From the IMG/VR virus record IMGVR_UViG_3300027971_000044, positions 17,487 to 81,486 of that record: a stretch of 64,000 bases of DNA. The stretch is one strand, 5' to 3'. How positions within the stretch are numbered: the first letter of the stretch is position 1; each line of letters opens with the position of its first letter. The notes below the pieces were generated by a model. That model made no database searches and had not been told where the DNA came from. It worked only from the letters and a program-made list of their open reading frames with translations. The position numbers were made by a program, and so were the translations under genes. Below are positions 34,693 through 44,105 of the stretch, one piece after another. Source of the stretch: a virus.

Positions 34693-34710
34693 TCGACTAA
34701 ATGATATAAT
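34690..34710 (+). promoter_or_regulatory. Leaderless promoter with GTCGAC palindrome
   Basis: Palindrome TAGTCGACTA (34690-34699) and extended -10 TGATATAAT ending at 34710. The ATG at 34717 follows after 6 nt without a Shine-Dalgarno. TAGTCGACTAAA also occurs at the terminase promoter (58972-58983). The 15-mer CTAAATGATATAATA (34697-34711) is repeated exactly at 42308-42322. No good -35 is present. Confidence 0.6.
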
Positions 34711-34716
34711 AATAAA

Positions 34717-35487
34717 ATGACACAAGACAATAATAGAGTTGACGGAAAATCAGTTGTTACTGGTCCTCCCATTGTTTTGCCAAAAAATTCTCCAGATCGT
34801 GTCTTTGTAAGACGAACAGTTGGAATAGATATTGATGAAGGGAATTCTTCTAATTTAGTTTCTCCATTTTCTATAGGAGTAGGTTCGGGAGGATCAGGCG
34901 GATCCACTCCAGCAGATCCAAATCTTCCAGTAGTAATAAATGATATCCCACAATTAACAGACATTGAAAATATTACTTATCAGCAATACTATGACACTTT
35001 TAATTCAATAAGAATTAAAGCAATTATTAAAATTAGAAACTCTAGCAAAAATAAAGCAAATGTAATTGGAGTAGATGCAAGAAATGAACCTAGGGGGCAA
35101 GCAGTATCAACTGCAACAGCAACTCCCATAGGATTTAAAATGCCTTCTCCCAATGTCCCATCTGTTAAATTTGATAGAACGGGAACCGCAGTAGCATGGG
35201 GCTGGGACAATGTAACTGGTCTTGGATCATATCAATCAGTTAGCTATGAATGGGAAATTAGATCCGCATCTAGTGTAACAAGCACAAAAATAAGTTCTGG
35301 GATTAAGTCATATGTATCTGATGCTACACTAGCAATAGGAAATAGCGGAGTAAATAAAGATTACAGGGTTAGTTCTGCACAAGGAGACACTGCTGCAACT
35401 GCTTCTGAAAGATGGCTAAGGGTAAGAGTTGTTATTGTTGCAACGGACGGCAAAACATATTATTCAGGATATTCTACACCACTCTAA
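34717..35487 (+). CDS. Tail protein of unknown function
   Basis: A 256-residue protein starting MTQDNNRVDGKSVVTGPPIV. A Gly/Ser linker (GVGSGGSGGSTPADPN) separates a short N-terminal arm from a beta-rich C-terminal half (PSVKFDRTGTAVAWGWDNVT) that looks FN3-like. It has its own leaderless promoter in the middle of the tail operon, which is odd for a minor structural gene. No named family was recognised. Confidence 0.6.
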   Translation: MTQDNNRVDGKSVVTGPPIVLPKNSPDRVFVRRTVGIDIDEGNSSNLVSPFSIGVGSGGSGGSTPADPNLPVVINDIPQLTDIENITYQQYYDTFNSIRIKAIIKIRNSSKNKANVIGVDARNEPRGQAVSTATATPIGFKMPSPNVPSVKFDRTGTAVAWGWDNVTGLGSYQSVSYEWEIRSASSVTSTKISSGIKSYVSDATLAIGNSGVNKDYRVSSAQGDTAATASERWLRVRVVIVATDGKTYYSGYSTPL

Positions 35488-35495
35488 GGGGAATC

Positions 35496-36419
35496 ATGTT
35501 AAAGGGAACATATATATATTACGAAAACGGACAAGAAGTATACAGATCCGAAAATGTCATTACCAAATATGGTAAAAGATTTTTAACAAGCTTTTTAGCG
35601 GGAAGAGATTCTTTTTCATCAAAGTCAATGGCGTTTGGTATTGATAGCACTGCCGCATTAGATACAAACACAAGGTTAGGATTTGAATTCTATAGAACTC
35701 CAGTCTTGTTTGGAAGCACCGACATACAAACATTAAATGATGCAACAACATATTCTATAGTTTATAAAGCAACAATCCCACAAGATGTTGCAGGATACAT
35801 TACAGAAGTTGGGCTATATCCAGAATATAAAGAATCTTTAAGCTCTTATGATAGCAAATTTATAGCAGATTTTGATAATCAATTAGACTGGACAAATGCA
35901 CCATCAATAACAACAACAAGTGCTAGGGTTGGTCAGTACCTTTTAAACATGTCATCTAACGGAACATCTGCAAAAGAGTATAAAACAAATGTACAGGCAA
36001 TAGACCTTTCGGGCTATAGCGTAAATGATACTTTAAAGCTAGCGTATGTAAAAAATGATGCTAATCTACAAAACATTATTATTAAATTTTATAGCTCATC
36101 TGTAGACTACTATTCAGTAACCGTAACTCCAGCCTCTGGGACTGGATATAAAATATCTTCTGATATAACATTAAATAATTTATTTTCAAATGCTAGCACA
36201 TTAAACGTTGATCCATCTAATATTAATCAAATTGCAGTAACCATAACACCAGTATCTGGCCAATCAACCTCAGTTGGGCTAGATGGTTTAAGAATTAATG
36301 ACGAAGATACTTTTGACCCAAATTTTGGTTTAATTAGTCGTTCAGTATTAACAACACCATTAGTAAAATTAGCTGGAAGGCAAGTAGACGTAGAATATAG
36401 ATTGGATCTAGGATTCTAA
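35496..36419 (+). CDS. Minor tail protein
   Basis: 307 residues from the ATG at 35496, which has AAGGGG 5 nt upstream; a longer in-frame start at 35412 lies wholly inside the previous gene and is rejected. The start MLKGTYIYYENGQEVYRSEN, followed by ITKYGKRFLTSFLAGR, is like actinophage minor tail proteins. A sandwich domain with TSAKEYKTNVQAIDLSGYSV follows. It ends GRQVDVEYRLDLGF. It is probably part of the tip complex. Confidence 0.65.
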   Translation: MLKGTYIYYENGQEVYRSENVITKYGKRFLTSFLAGRDSFSSKSMAFGIDSTAALDTNTRLGFEFYRTPVLFGSTDIQTLNDATTYSIVYKATIPQDVAGYITEVGLYPEYKESLSSYDSKFIADFDNQLDWTNAPSITTTSARVGQYLLNMSSNGTSAKEYKTNVQAIDLSGYSVNDTLKLAYVKNDANLQNIIIKFYSSSVDYYSVTVTPASGTGYKISSDITLNNLFSNASTLNVDPSNINQIAVTITPVSGQSTSVGLDGLRINDEDTFDPNFGLISRSVLTTPLVKLAGRQVDVEYRLDLGF

Positions 36420-36420
36420 T

Positions 36421-39186
36421 ATGGCTTATGAAGATCTAGATGATTATAGCGTAGGCGCTGCAGGCAGCGATACGTTTGATATTGTCATCCCAGACTTAGA
36501 TCCATCTACAGCATATCCAATTCAATTCAGATGGCAGTTTGCAGATAAAACCGTAGGTCAATGGTCAGTGGCTAAAATATTAAATACCCCTGAAATTGCT
36601 CGTCCAGAATCAACAAACATAGTTGCAGTATGGAATGGAATAAATTTAGAAATTACTTGGGATGCGCCAAGTCTTGCAAATGGGTTTGTTATATATTTGA
36701 CATCTGGATCAACCACAGTTCCATTTGGTTATACGCTAGATAAAAGCAAAACAGCACAGAAAGCAATTATTACAGCACAAAATCTTAGAGATAGTTTTTC
36801 TGGAGTATTTGTTACAACGCTTACGGGACTTTTAAAGACCACATATATAGATACATCAACCAGCGGATCAGCATTTACAATTCCAGCTTACTCAGACCCA
36901 CTGGCTGGGGCGGCAATTTTAGATTCTAGTTGGGCAATTACTGCAGTAGATTTAGGATTTTCTGTTAGCTGGGATGCTATACCAACAACAGGAACATATT
37001 GGGAAACCGTTGTTTACAAGTCTTCAACAGCAAATGGAACATATCTTCCAGTCGGAAGCGCAACAAATGCTCCAGTTATAATTAAAGAATTAAATACAGT
37101 ATATATTAAAATTAGACACCGCCTAATAACTGGAGGATATTCAGCCTACTCAAATTATAAAGTTGGAGCAGCCTACGTTCCAATTGTATTTGATACAACT
37201 CCACCAAATGACGCAACTGGAGTTTCTGCAGCATGGTCTGGCGACGATATTGTTGTATCTTATACTATGCCAGACACAGACTCGGGTGCAAGATTTGAAA
37301 TTGTTTTAACAAATAGCGGAGTATCTCGAACATTTTTTAAATGGCCTTCATCTCAAACTGGGGCAGGATCTGTAAAGATAACAGATTCAGAGCTATTTGC
37401 TCAGTTTGGACAAAGATACACATCCTATACTGGCCTAATAAAATCTATTGATAGTGGAGAAAATAAAACATCAGGAGTTGCATTTACTGTTGCATCAAAA
37501 GTAAATGCCCTAGCAGCAATCGTTCCAACGTTTACTGTTACTCAAATATCAAATGGATACACTGTTGTATATTCCTTACCATCTGGAGCCTCTTATGCTA
37601 AAGTATATGAAGGAGCAACATCAGGATTTACTCCAAACGATTCTACAAATTTAGTTTATTCTGGATCAAGTCCAGGAGTAGTAATTAATTCAACATACTC
37701 TGAAGTTTTTATTAAGATAAAATATTTTGCTATAGACGGAAGCTCTTCATTATCATCAGCAGCACAAGCAGTTACCCCACTAGAAGCAGGAATGCTTTCT
37801 TTAATTGCCAATGAAGTTAAGATAAGCACAACAGGATCTATTCTTGCGGGAGATTCTGCAACAAGCGGTGGAAGAGCAATATTAAATAAAACGGGTTTGT
37901 ATGTATACAACACTGGAGGATCACCTTCAACTCAAATTATAGCTAACGCTACAGACGGAAGCCCTACTTTAATAACAACAAATGCAAAAATTGCAGACTG
38001 GATGGTTTATTCGGGTAAGATTGAAAATACATTACATGCAGGAACAACGCAATATACTGGGTTATCTCCAAGTGGTACGTACGCCTTCTGGGCTGGCTCA
38101 ACTACAGCGGGTGGAGATGCCTCTGCTAAATTTTCTGTAACTCCAGCAGGTGCAGTTATAGCAAGAAATATTTCTGTATATGGCGGAACCCTATCTGTCG
38201 GAGCAAATTTTGATGTAACTTCAAACGGAGTACTTACGGCAACATCTGCAAACGTAACGGGAACAATTAATGCTCAGGCGGGTGTATTTAAAGGAACAGT
38301 GGACGTTGGAAGTGCCACAGATACTGGCGGAGTATTGAGAGTATCCGCTGGATCTGGAACAATTTTAATTGGTACAAATGCTTTAATTAATGGAACAACA
38401 ACAGCTGCAATTACAGCATCAAGCGGGGGAACAACAAACTTTTATGTAAGAGCCTCAGATGGATATTTATTTAGTCAGTATGGAAAAATTGGCGGATGGG
38501 ATATTGGAACTTCAAAACTAAGTGGTGGAGGAGGAGCATCTGCTGTAGGATTACAAATTGATGCTACAGCTGGAGGATATGCGTTTTGGGCAGGAGCGGG
38601 AACCCCAGATACAAATACCCCATTTTCAGTAACAAATACTGGAGTACTACGTGCAACAGGCGCAATAATTAGCGGACAAATATCAGTAACGTCTGGAAAA
38701 ATTGGAAACCAAACGACGGGCTGGAATATTAATGGAACAACTTTAGAATCATATGGATATCCAGTTGGAACATCACCGCTTTTATTAAATTCAAGTACAG
38801 GAACAATTTCTGGCGGTTTAATAACTGGAGTAAAATTAATAGCATCAGCATTTGAATTTACAGCAGGATCAGATTATTTAAAATCCGACGGATCATTTCG
38901 TTTAGGAAATGGAATTTTATCATACTCTGGTTCAGAAATTCTTGTTGGTGCAAATCTTAAGTTTACCCCAGATACTAGAGTTGTTGATGATGATAATGAC
39001 TACGGTAATTCAAGCTCTGTTTCAGTAAATACAAATGGAGAATTAACAAGAGGTAGAGCATTTTATTATGGTTCTACAACAATTCCAGGCAGCGGTAATA
39101 CATCTAGAGCGGTATATAACCGTGCAACAAACTCATATCAAACAGTTAGTTTTGTTGCGGGAGATATATGGATGACGGTAGACTAA
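36421..39186 (+). CDS. Central tail fibre with FN3-like domains and repeated C-terminal motif
   Basis: A 921-residue protein. The first half has three or four FN3-like domains (STNIVAVWNGINLEITWDAP; DATGVSAAWSGDDIVVSYTM). The second half is a beta-helix-like fibre. The motif YAFWAG ... FSVT ... G occurs twice (about residues 550 and 720), each followed by an ISG/ISV turn series as in host-specificity proteins of other siphoviruses. It likely projects from the tail tip as the main fibre. The next gene starts directly after its stop. Confidence 0.75.
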   Translation: MAYEDLDDYSVGAAGSDTFDIVIPDLDPSTAYPIQFRWQFADKTVGQWSVAKILNTPEIARPESTNIVAVWNGINLEITWDAPSLANGFVIYLTSGSTTVPFGYTLDKSKTAQKAIITAQNLRDSFSGVFVTTLTGLLKTTYIDTSTSGSAFTIPAYSDPLAGAAILDSSWAITAVDLGFSVSWDAIPTTGTYWETVVYKSSTANGTYLPVGSATNAPVIIKELNTVYIKIRHRLITGGYSAYSNYKVGAAYVPIVFDTTPPNDATGVSAAWSGDDIVVSYTMPDTDSGARFEIVLTNSGVSRTFFKWPSSQTGAGSVKITDSELFAQFGQRYTSYTGLIKSIDSGENKTSGVAFTVASKVNALAAIVPTFTVTQISNGYTVVYSLPSGASYAKVYEGATSGFTPNDSTNLVYSGSSPGVVINSTYSEVFIKIKYFAIDGSSSLSSAAQAVTPLEAGMLSLIANEVKISTTGSILAGDSATSGGRAILNKTGLYVYNTGGSPSTQIIANATDGSPTLITTNAKIADWMVYSGKIENTLHAGTTQYTGLSPSGTYAFWAGSTTAGGDASAKFSVTPAGAVIARNISVYGGTLSVGANFDVTSNGVLTATSANVTGTINAQAGVFKGTVDVGSATDTGGVLRVSAGSGTILIGTNALINGTTTAAITASSGGTTNFYVRASDGYLFSQYGKIGGWDIGTSKLSGGGGASAVGLQIDATAGGYAFWAGAGTPDTNTPFSVTNTGVLRATGAIISGQISVTSGKIGNQTTGWNINGTTLESYGYPVGTSPLLLNSSTGTISGGLITGVKLIASAFEFTAGSDYLKSDGSFRLGNGILSYSGSEILVGANLKFTPDTRVVDDDNDYGNSSSVSVNTNGELTRGRAFYYGSTTIPGSGNTSRAVYNRATNSYQTVSFVAGDIWMTVD

Positions 39187-42108
39187 ATGGCGTGGTATAT
39201 ATTTAAAGGATCTACATATATCCCAGGCTATGGATCTGTAGCAAGTTGGACAAAAATTAAAAATATTTATAGAAAAACTACCCCATCTTCTTATTCTGGA
39301 ACATCTGCAACAAACTTTACAGATGTATCTAAAGAATGGCGTAGGTCTTCAGGTTTTTATAGAAAAACTTCTACTGGATGGAGAAAAGTTTTTACAAAAA
39401 CTTCTACTGGTGTCACCTTTACAACTGGACCAGCAATTCACGTATATTCATCACCTTATCCATACGGTCCAAATAATGGCACAAGCGTTTCGTCACCAAG
39501 ATATGTAAATGAGGTTTTATATGGTAAAGATGGAATATGGACTCCAAGAAATGAAACTTCAATATCAAGAAGTTTTCAGGCCGCACTAGCCCCAGACGGA
39601 TCAAATAGATTTACAATTGATAATAACGACGTTTTTGATTTATCAACATCCCCCTCCAATCAAGATTGGGCAGATGAGACGTATCTTTATTATAGGATAT
39701 CTGTTCAAAATTATGGTGATCTGGTAACAGCATCAGCAGGTCCAATAAAATTAATTAAACGGGAATCTTCATTTAATAGTGAAAATTTAACAGGAACAAC
39801 AACAGTTGGAAGTACATTAACTGGAACATATAGCTTAGAAAACCGTTGGTATAACAAGCCAGAACTATATAACTCTTATATAAGATGGTGGAGAAGTACT
39901 AGCAATGATCCTAGTGGAACTTTGGTCAGAGAAGAATATTTAGGAGATCATTACAGTACAAATAATTCAACAAGCCTTCAAGGTTCTGATACATATACAA
40001 TTCAAGCGGCAGATGCAGGGTACTACATAGTATTTCAAGTAGTACCATATAATTCGTATAATAGACACTATGGGTATCAAACATATATGTCAACCCCATC
40101 AAATATAATTAGTGCTCCAATTACAATATCAAATGTAAACTTTACAGATAGTAATGGTCGTTCTGGTAAAAATGCTAAAGGAAATTTAGTTACTAGTACA
40201 GCAACCTACTTAAATTGGACTGTTGGTGGAGTAACACCAAGTACAACATTTAGAGTTAGATATCGTGTATTAAATAATCAAAATGGATTATACTATAATC
40301 CAAATGACCCAACCACATCTTTAGCTGCTGGAAGCGCTTGGCAAACCTATACAAAAAATTATAATGGAACGGGAGACATAAGTAGTATTTCTATAAATGG
40401 TTCAACGGCTACCCTATATGATGCTTTTACAATTAATTCAACTTTTAATGGATCAACATATGGTGGAGGAATATCAAGATGGTCATTCCAATATGAAATA
40501 AGCGTTGTCAATTCTTCTGGTACCAGATACTATTGGGTTTATCCAAGCGGTGTGTCTACGTCTCAAGCTAATGATTATTGGGATATTGATCCAACAACAA
40601 ACCCATCAATTTCTGCAAGCTCATCATCTATTGCTACAGGTGGCTCAGTTACATTTACAGGTACATTTAATTCATATCCAACATCATTAAGCTCATACCC
40701 TGAATCGTATAGATTAGTTTACGGAGACGGATCAAATTCAGGATGGATTACATTGTCCGCAGGTACTGCAAATCAAAATTATAGTCAATCACACACGTAT
40801 AATTCTGTTGGAACATACTATCCATATGTAGAAACTACTCCATCGTATACAACTAATTCTACAACCGTAACAGTAGCTAATGCTATAACAACACCGACAG
40901 GTCTTTCTGGGTATGCAAATGGATCTACGGCCACTCAATCAATTACTTTAAATTGGAATGCAACATCGGATGCAAATACTTATGAATTATTTTTTAATGG
41001 GAATGCAATTCCTCCAACAGATTACGCAGCCTATGCAGACTATAAAGGAATAACCACAAATACATATACAACTCCTGTAATATTTTCAGCTTCAAATACT
41101 TATTATTGGTATGTTAGAGGAAAGGGCAGCTCTGGAACATTTAGCACATGGAGTCCTGCCGCATCTGTTACAACAAATGCACAAGTTGTAAAACTTTCTA
41201 CTCCTTCTGGAGTATCTGCTACTACAACAAGAACAGATGGAGTGAACATTACATGGAATGCCGTATCTGGTGCATCTTACTATGGAATTTGGTATGGTGG
41301 TGCGCCAGGATACGATTATTTAGCAGACTTCGGAGGAAATAGAAATACATCACTAATAACTGGAACATCATATTTAGATACAAGTATTTCTTCAGGCTCA
41401 TCTAGAGATTATTATGTACAAGCTTATAAATCTGGAGATCCGACAGGAACAAAATCTGATTGGAGTAGCGTTGCAACTGGAACTAGGGCAGTTGCTTTGG
41501 CAGTCCCATCAACACCAACTGGGTTATCTGCATCTTCAAATAGAACTACCGATGTATTTATTAGTTGGAACGCAGTTTCTGGTGCAACATCTTATGAAAT
41601 TTACTGGGGAGGAACTCCACAAGATTACTATACTCCAGATTTTTATCCAGGAAGCTCTACTTATTATTTTGATAGTGGGCTTAGTCAGGGCTCTTATAGA
41701 ACATATTACGTCAGAGCTAGGAATGCATCTGGTGCATCATCGTGGTCTGGTGGGGTAGTTGGATATAGAGCCGCTCCCGTATTAACTCCAGCCACAGCAC
41801 CAGGAACAGTTGGAACTCCCACAAACGGATGGACTAGCGGAACAGCATATCCATTTAGCTGGAGTGCTCCAAGCGCTGGCACAGTTAGTGGTGGTGGGGC
41901 GGCATCAATTTCATACTATAACCTTTATGTGTATGAGGCAACCAATAGCTCTGGAAGCGGATATTATCAAATAAACTCGTATACAGTTTATGGAACAAGT
42001 TTTAATTATACCTCGCCTAATGCTTCGCTATACTATGCCTGTCAAGTTAGTGCTGTAAACACAGCAGGTCTTACAGGTGGTTTATCAGGATTTAGTGCTT
42101 TCAGATGA
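39187..42108 (+). CDS. Large tail fibre with PKD-like and FN3 domains
   Basis: A 973-residue Ser/Thr/Tyr-rich protein. The N-terminus has repeated basic turns (FYRKTSTGWRKVF; EWRRSSGFYRKTS). Ig-like domains follow, then a PKD-like domain at about 475-560 (VYGDGSNSGWITLSAGTANQ; SHTYNSVGTYYPYVE). Three or four FN3 domains come next, each with an NWNA or TWNAVSGA strand (about 570-900). The last domain ends LSGFSAFR. Such domains bind cell-surface sugars or act as spacers. It overlaps the next start as ATGA. Confidence 0.75.
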   Translation: MAWYIFKGSTYIPGYGSVASWTKIKNIYRKTTPSSYSGTSATNFTDVSKEWRRSSGFYRKTSTGWRKVFTKTSTGVTFTTGPAIHVYSSPYPYGPNNGTSVSSPRYVNEVLYGKDGIWTPRNETSISRSFQAALAPDGSNRFTIDNNDVFDLSTSPSNQDWADETYLYYRISVQNYGDLVTASAGPIKLIKRESSFNSENLTGTTTVGSTLTGTYSLENRWYNKPELYNSYIRWWRSTSNDPSGTLVREEYLGDHYSTNNSTSLQGSDTYTIQAADAGYYIVFQVVPYNSYNRHYGYQTYMSTPSNIISAPITISNVNFTDSNGRSGKNAKGNLVTSTATYLNWTVGGVTPSTTFRVRYRVLNNQNGLYYNPNDPTTSLAAGSAWQTYTKNYNGTGDISSISINGSTATLYDAFTINSTFNGSTYGGGISRWSFQYEISVVNSSGTRYYWVYPSGVSTSQANDYWDIDPTTNPSISASSSSIATGGSVTFTGTFNSYPTSLSSYPESYRLVYGDGSNSGWITLSAGTANQNYSQSHTYNSVGTYYPYVETTPSYTTNSTTVTVANAITTPTGLSGYANGSTATQSITLNWNATSDANTYELFFNGNAIPPTDYAAYADYKGITTNTYTTPVIFSASNTYYWYVRGKGSSGTFSTWSPAASVTTNAQVVKLSTPSGVSATTTRTDGVNITWNAVSGASYYGIWYGGAPGYDYLADFGGNRNTSLITGTSYLDTSISSGSSRDYYVQAYKSGDPTGTKSDWSSVATGTRAVALAVPSTPTGLSASSNRTTDVFISWNAVSGATSYEIYWGGTPQDYYTPDFYPGSSTYYFDSGLSQGSYRTYYVRARNASGASSWSGGVVGYRAAPVLTPATAPGTVGTPTNGWTSGTAYPFSWSAPSAGTVSGGGAASISYYNLYVYEATNSSGSGYYQINSYTVYGTSFNYTSPNASLYYACQVSAVNTAGLTGGLSGFSAFR

Positions 42109-42311
42109 TAAATAAAATAGAGATAATAACAGAAAGAATATCAAATATTCAATTTCACATAGATCATGTTAATCACGTTATAGACAATCCAGGGATGTAT
42201 AATACGCCAAGTAATAAAACTGAAGTAAACTTAGTTCAATATTTACAAGATTTAACGTCTGCGAAGCAGGCGCTAGAAGCAGAAAAGGAAGCCTTGACTA
42301 ATCAAGGCTAA
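42105..42311 (+). CDS. Small coiled-coil protein
   Basis: A 68-residue protein, MINKIEIITERISNIQFHID, with a C-terminal helix SAKQALEAEKEALTNQG. The end is similar to that of the next protein (NVLIAEKETLTEGA), so the two may be paralogues. It is translationally coupled to the large fibre and may be a fibre chaperone or trimerisation factor; this is inference. Confidence 0.6.
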   Translation: MINKIEIITERISNIQFHIDHVNHVIDNPGMYNTPSNKTEVNLVQYLQDLTSAKQALEAEKEALTNQG

Positions 42312-42321
42312 ATGATATAAT
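42291..42321 (+). promoter_or_regulatory. Promoter overlapping a hairpin
   Basis: TTGACT (42294-42299), 16-nt spacer, TATAAT (42316-42321) with TG upstream. The -35 lies within an inverted repeat, GCCTTGA (42291-42297) and TCAAGGC (42302-42308). It reads into 42338, which has AAAGGAGG. Confidence 0.55.
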
Positions 42322-42337
42322 ATGAAAGGAGGCAAAA

Positions 42338-42562
42338 ATGACAACTACTTTAACAAACGAAGAGAAGATTGCAATTATTGATTTACACCTTAAATCAATT
42401 GATTATTCCCTATATGGATTTGAGCTTGATTTAGCAGAAGCAAATGCTGTATTGAGTCCAGATACAGATTTAATATCTAGCATTACAACTAGAAAAGCGG
42501 CAGCAACTGCAAAAAGAAACGTTCTAATTGCAGAAAAAGAAACCCTAACAGAAGGAGCATAA
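42338..42562 (+). CDS. Small helical protein
   Basis: A 74-residue protein with a strong ribosome binding site (AAAGGAGGC). MTTTLTNEEKIAIIDLHLKS leads into two predicted helices, the second ending LIAEKETLTEGA. It shares its length and ending with 42105-42311. It may be a fibre-assembly helper; function unknown. Confidence 0.6.
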   Translation: MTTTLTNEEKIAIIDLHLKSIDYSLYGFELDLAEANAVLSPDTDLISSITTRKAAATAKRNVLIAEKETLTEGA

Positions 42563-42563
42563 A

Positions 42564-42758
42564 TTGGCAGATAAAGCTGAATTAGTTATAACTGCATTGC
42601 AACAACGCATTGGTGAGATTGTCTCAAACTATGAGACGCAAATTGCTATTTTACGTGCAGAGCTAACACAAAATATGATTGAAAAAGAAGACAAGCTTAA
42701 TGCTGTCAAAGAATATTCAGAACAAATGGAAACATTTGCAGAAGTTTCTGAAATTTAA
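42564..42758 (+). CDS. Small coiled-coil protein
   Basis: 64 residues from a TTG start, with GGAG upstream. It is almost entirely one amphipathic helix (ALQQRIGEIVSNYETQIAIL and following). It lies 1 nt after the previous gene. Proteins of this type often oligomerise with tail fibres; no family recognised. Confidence 0.55.
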   Translation: MADKAELVITALQQRIGEIVSNYETQIAILRAELTQNMIEKEDKLNAVKEYSEQMETFAEVSEI

Positions 42759-42771
42759 ATAGGAGAAATAA

Positions 42772-43218
42772 ATGGCAACAAATGAATTTATACCAGTTGT
42801 TTTTAATGACGGAGAACCGTTAGATCCTACCAAGCTTAATAATTTGGTTAGAAACATTAATAACGTTTATCAGTCAGCTTCAATTTCTTTGTCTAATCAA
42901 ACAATGTCTGGCGTAACAACTCTTCAAACACCAGTAATATTTACCTATAGATACAGTTTTCAGAATGTTAAAGCTGCCGCTTCAGCACAAACACATACTT
43001 TTAATTTTAATGGTAAATTTACTGATGCTGAATTAACTGCAAATAAAGTTTTTGTTACAACAGGAATAACAAATGCAATAGGAGATAACGATAATGTTAA
43101 TGTTGCTATAGGCGATATTAAAACAGGAGCACCAAAGATTTATTGCAGCATGACTGGATCTGGAACAAGAAATGTATCCGTAGATGTAATAGCTATCTGC
43201 ATGAGGGACATAGTTTAG
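42772..43218 (+). CDS. Tail-associated beta protein
   Basis: A 148-residue protein starting MATNEFIPVVFNDGEPLDPT, then KLNNLVRNINNVYQSA, a pattern of short phage tail proteins whose N-terminus is an attachment arm. A beta domain (TFNFNGKFTDAELTANKVFV) follows and ends VDVIAICMRDIV. It is the last gene of the structural block; a promoter and terminator follow directly. Confidence 0.6.
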   Translation: MATNEFIPVVFNDGEPLDPTKLNNLVRNINNVYQSASISLSNQTMSGVTTLQTPVIFTYRYSFQNVKAAASAQTHTFNFNGKFTDAELTANKVFVTTGITNAIGDNDNVNVAIGDIKTGAPKIYCSMTGSGTRNVSVDVIAICMRDIV

Positions 43219-43222
43219 CCCC

Positions 43223-43261
43223 TTGACAAGCCCCACCAATATGTTACAATTACTGTAACAT
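43223..43261 (+). promoter_or_regulatory. Strong promoter with operator-like inverted repeat over the -10
   Basis: TTGACA (43223-43228), 16-nt spacer, TGT plus TACAAT (43245-43250). ATGTTACA (43241-43248) and TGTAACAT (43254-43261) form a perfect 8-bp inverted repeat covering the -10 and the expected start near 43257. It heads the early/replication block. Confidence 0.75.
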
Positions 43262-43262
43262 C

Positions 43263-43287
43263 AAAGTCACGTACCCGTGACTTTTTT
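43263..43287 (+). terminator. Terminator-like hairpin directly after the promoter
   Basis: AAAGTCACG (43263-43271), loop TACC, CGTGACTTT (43276-43284), then TTT. It could end the tail operon, or attenuate the promoter at 43223-43250, whose start point lies only about 6 nt upstream. Confidence 0.7.
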
Positions 43288-43304
43288 ACATATTAAGGTA
43301 GAAA

Positions 43305-44105
43305 ATGAGCAACGATTTAAAATGGATGCTTTCATCCGATCAGCAGTTTCCGTATCAAGATGATAAGATGATAGCCCTTTGGTTTAAAGTAATGAAATGG
43401 TTTAAGCCAGATGTCGTTGACTACCTTGGGGATACAGATGATCAAGCCTGTTATAGCAAGTATACTGAGGGACGCTCAGCTGAGTTTTTAAACTATCATA
43501 AAAATGATAGCAAAGATCTTATTGTTCCAATGATGCGACATGAAGCAAAGGGCGCAAGAGATTTTTATGCAAAGACAAGAGAGATGCTTCCAGACGCACA
43601 ACTTTTTTCAGCATTAGGAAACCATGATATAAGAGTATTTAATTATGTAGATGCAAAGCTTCCTGATTATATTACCGAAGTTACACCAGAGTCGCTCTGG
43701 AGTCTAGACTCATTGGGGTATGAATACATCTATTATAATGAATTGCCAAAGCGTCGCTTTGGAGATATTCACGTACACCACGGACTTTCTATTTCTGCTA
43801 CAGGCGCAGTAAGAAAAGATATGGAAGACCTACAGGTTTCCCTTATTCGTGGACACTCACACAGAATTGCTTCACATATGGTAACATATGAACTTAGAAA
43901 CGGCGGAGAAGGAGAAACCCTTCGCGGCTATGAAATTGGACATATGTGTGATGAAAAGAGTGATGGAATGAAGTATAGCCAGCACCATGATTGGCAAAAG
44001 GGATTTGCCGTTGCCCATATTGTAAATGATTATCCACATATTCAGATGATTCATATTGCACCAGATTACTCTTGTGTAGTTGATGGAAAGGTATTTACCT
44101 TATAA
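43305..44105 (+). CDS. Calcineurin-like metallophosphoesterase
   Basis: A 266-residue protein with all metal-binding motifs of the family: Asp12-x-Gln14 (SSDQQF), Gly42-Asp43 (LGDTDD), GNHD at 105-108, His159 (VHHG) and GHSH at 183-186. It should use two metal ions to cleave a phosphoester. The substrate is unknown; phage relatives act on nucleotides, RNA ends or DNA. It is the first gene after the early promoter and terminator-like hairpin and overlaps the next gene by TAATG. Confidence 0.88.
   Translation: MSNDLKWMLSSDQQFPYQDDKMIALWFKVMKWFKPDVVDYLGDTDDQACYSKYTEGRSAEFLNYHKNDSKDLIVPMMRHEAKGARDFYAKTREMLPDAQLFSALGNHDIRVFNYVDAKLPDYITEVTPESLWSLDSLGYEYIYYNELPKRRFGDIHVHHGLSISATGAVRKDMEDLQVSLIRGHSHRIASHMVTYELRNGGEGETLRGYEIGHMCDEKSDGMKYSQHHDWQKGFAVAHIVNDYPHIQMIHIAPDYSCVVDGKVFTL

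Noticed and set aside
35412-35495. Upstream in-frame start of the 35496 gene
   Set aside because: The extra 28 residues are Cys/Lys-rich and out of character, they lie fully within the preceding gene, and the ATG at 35496 has AAGGGG at good spacing.
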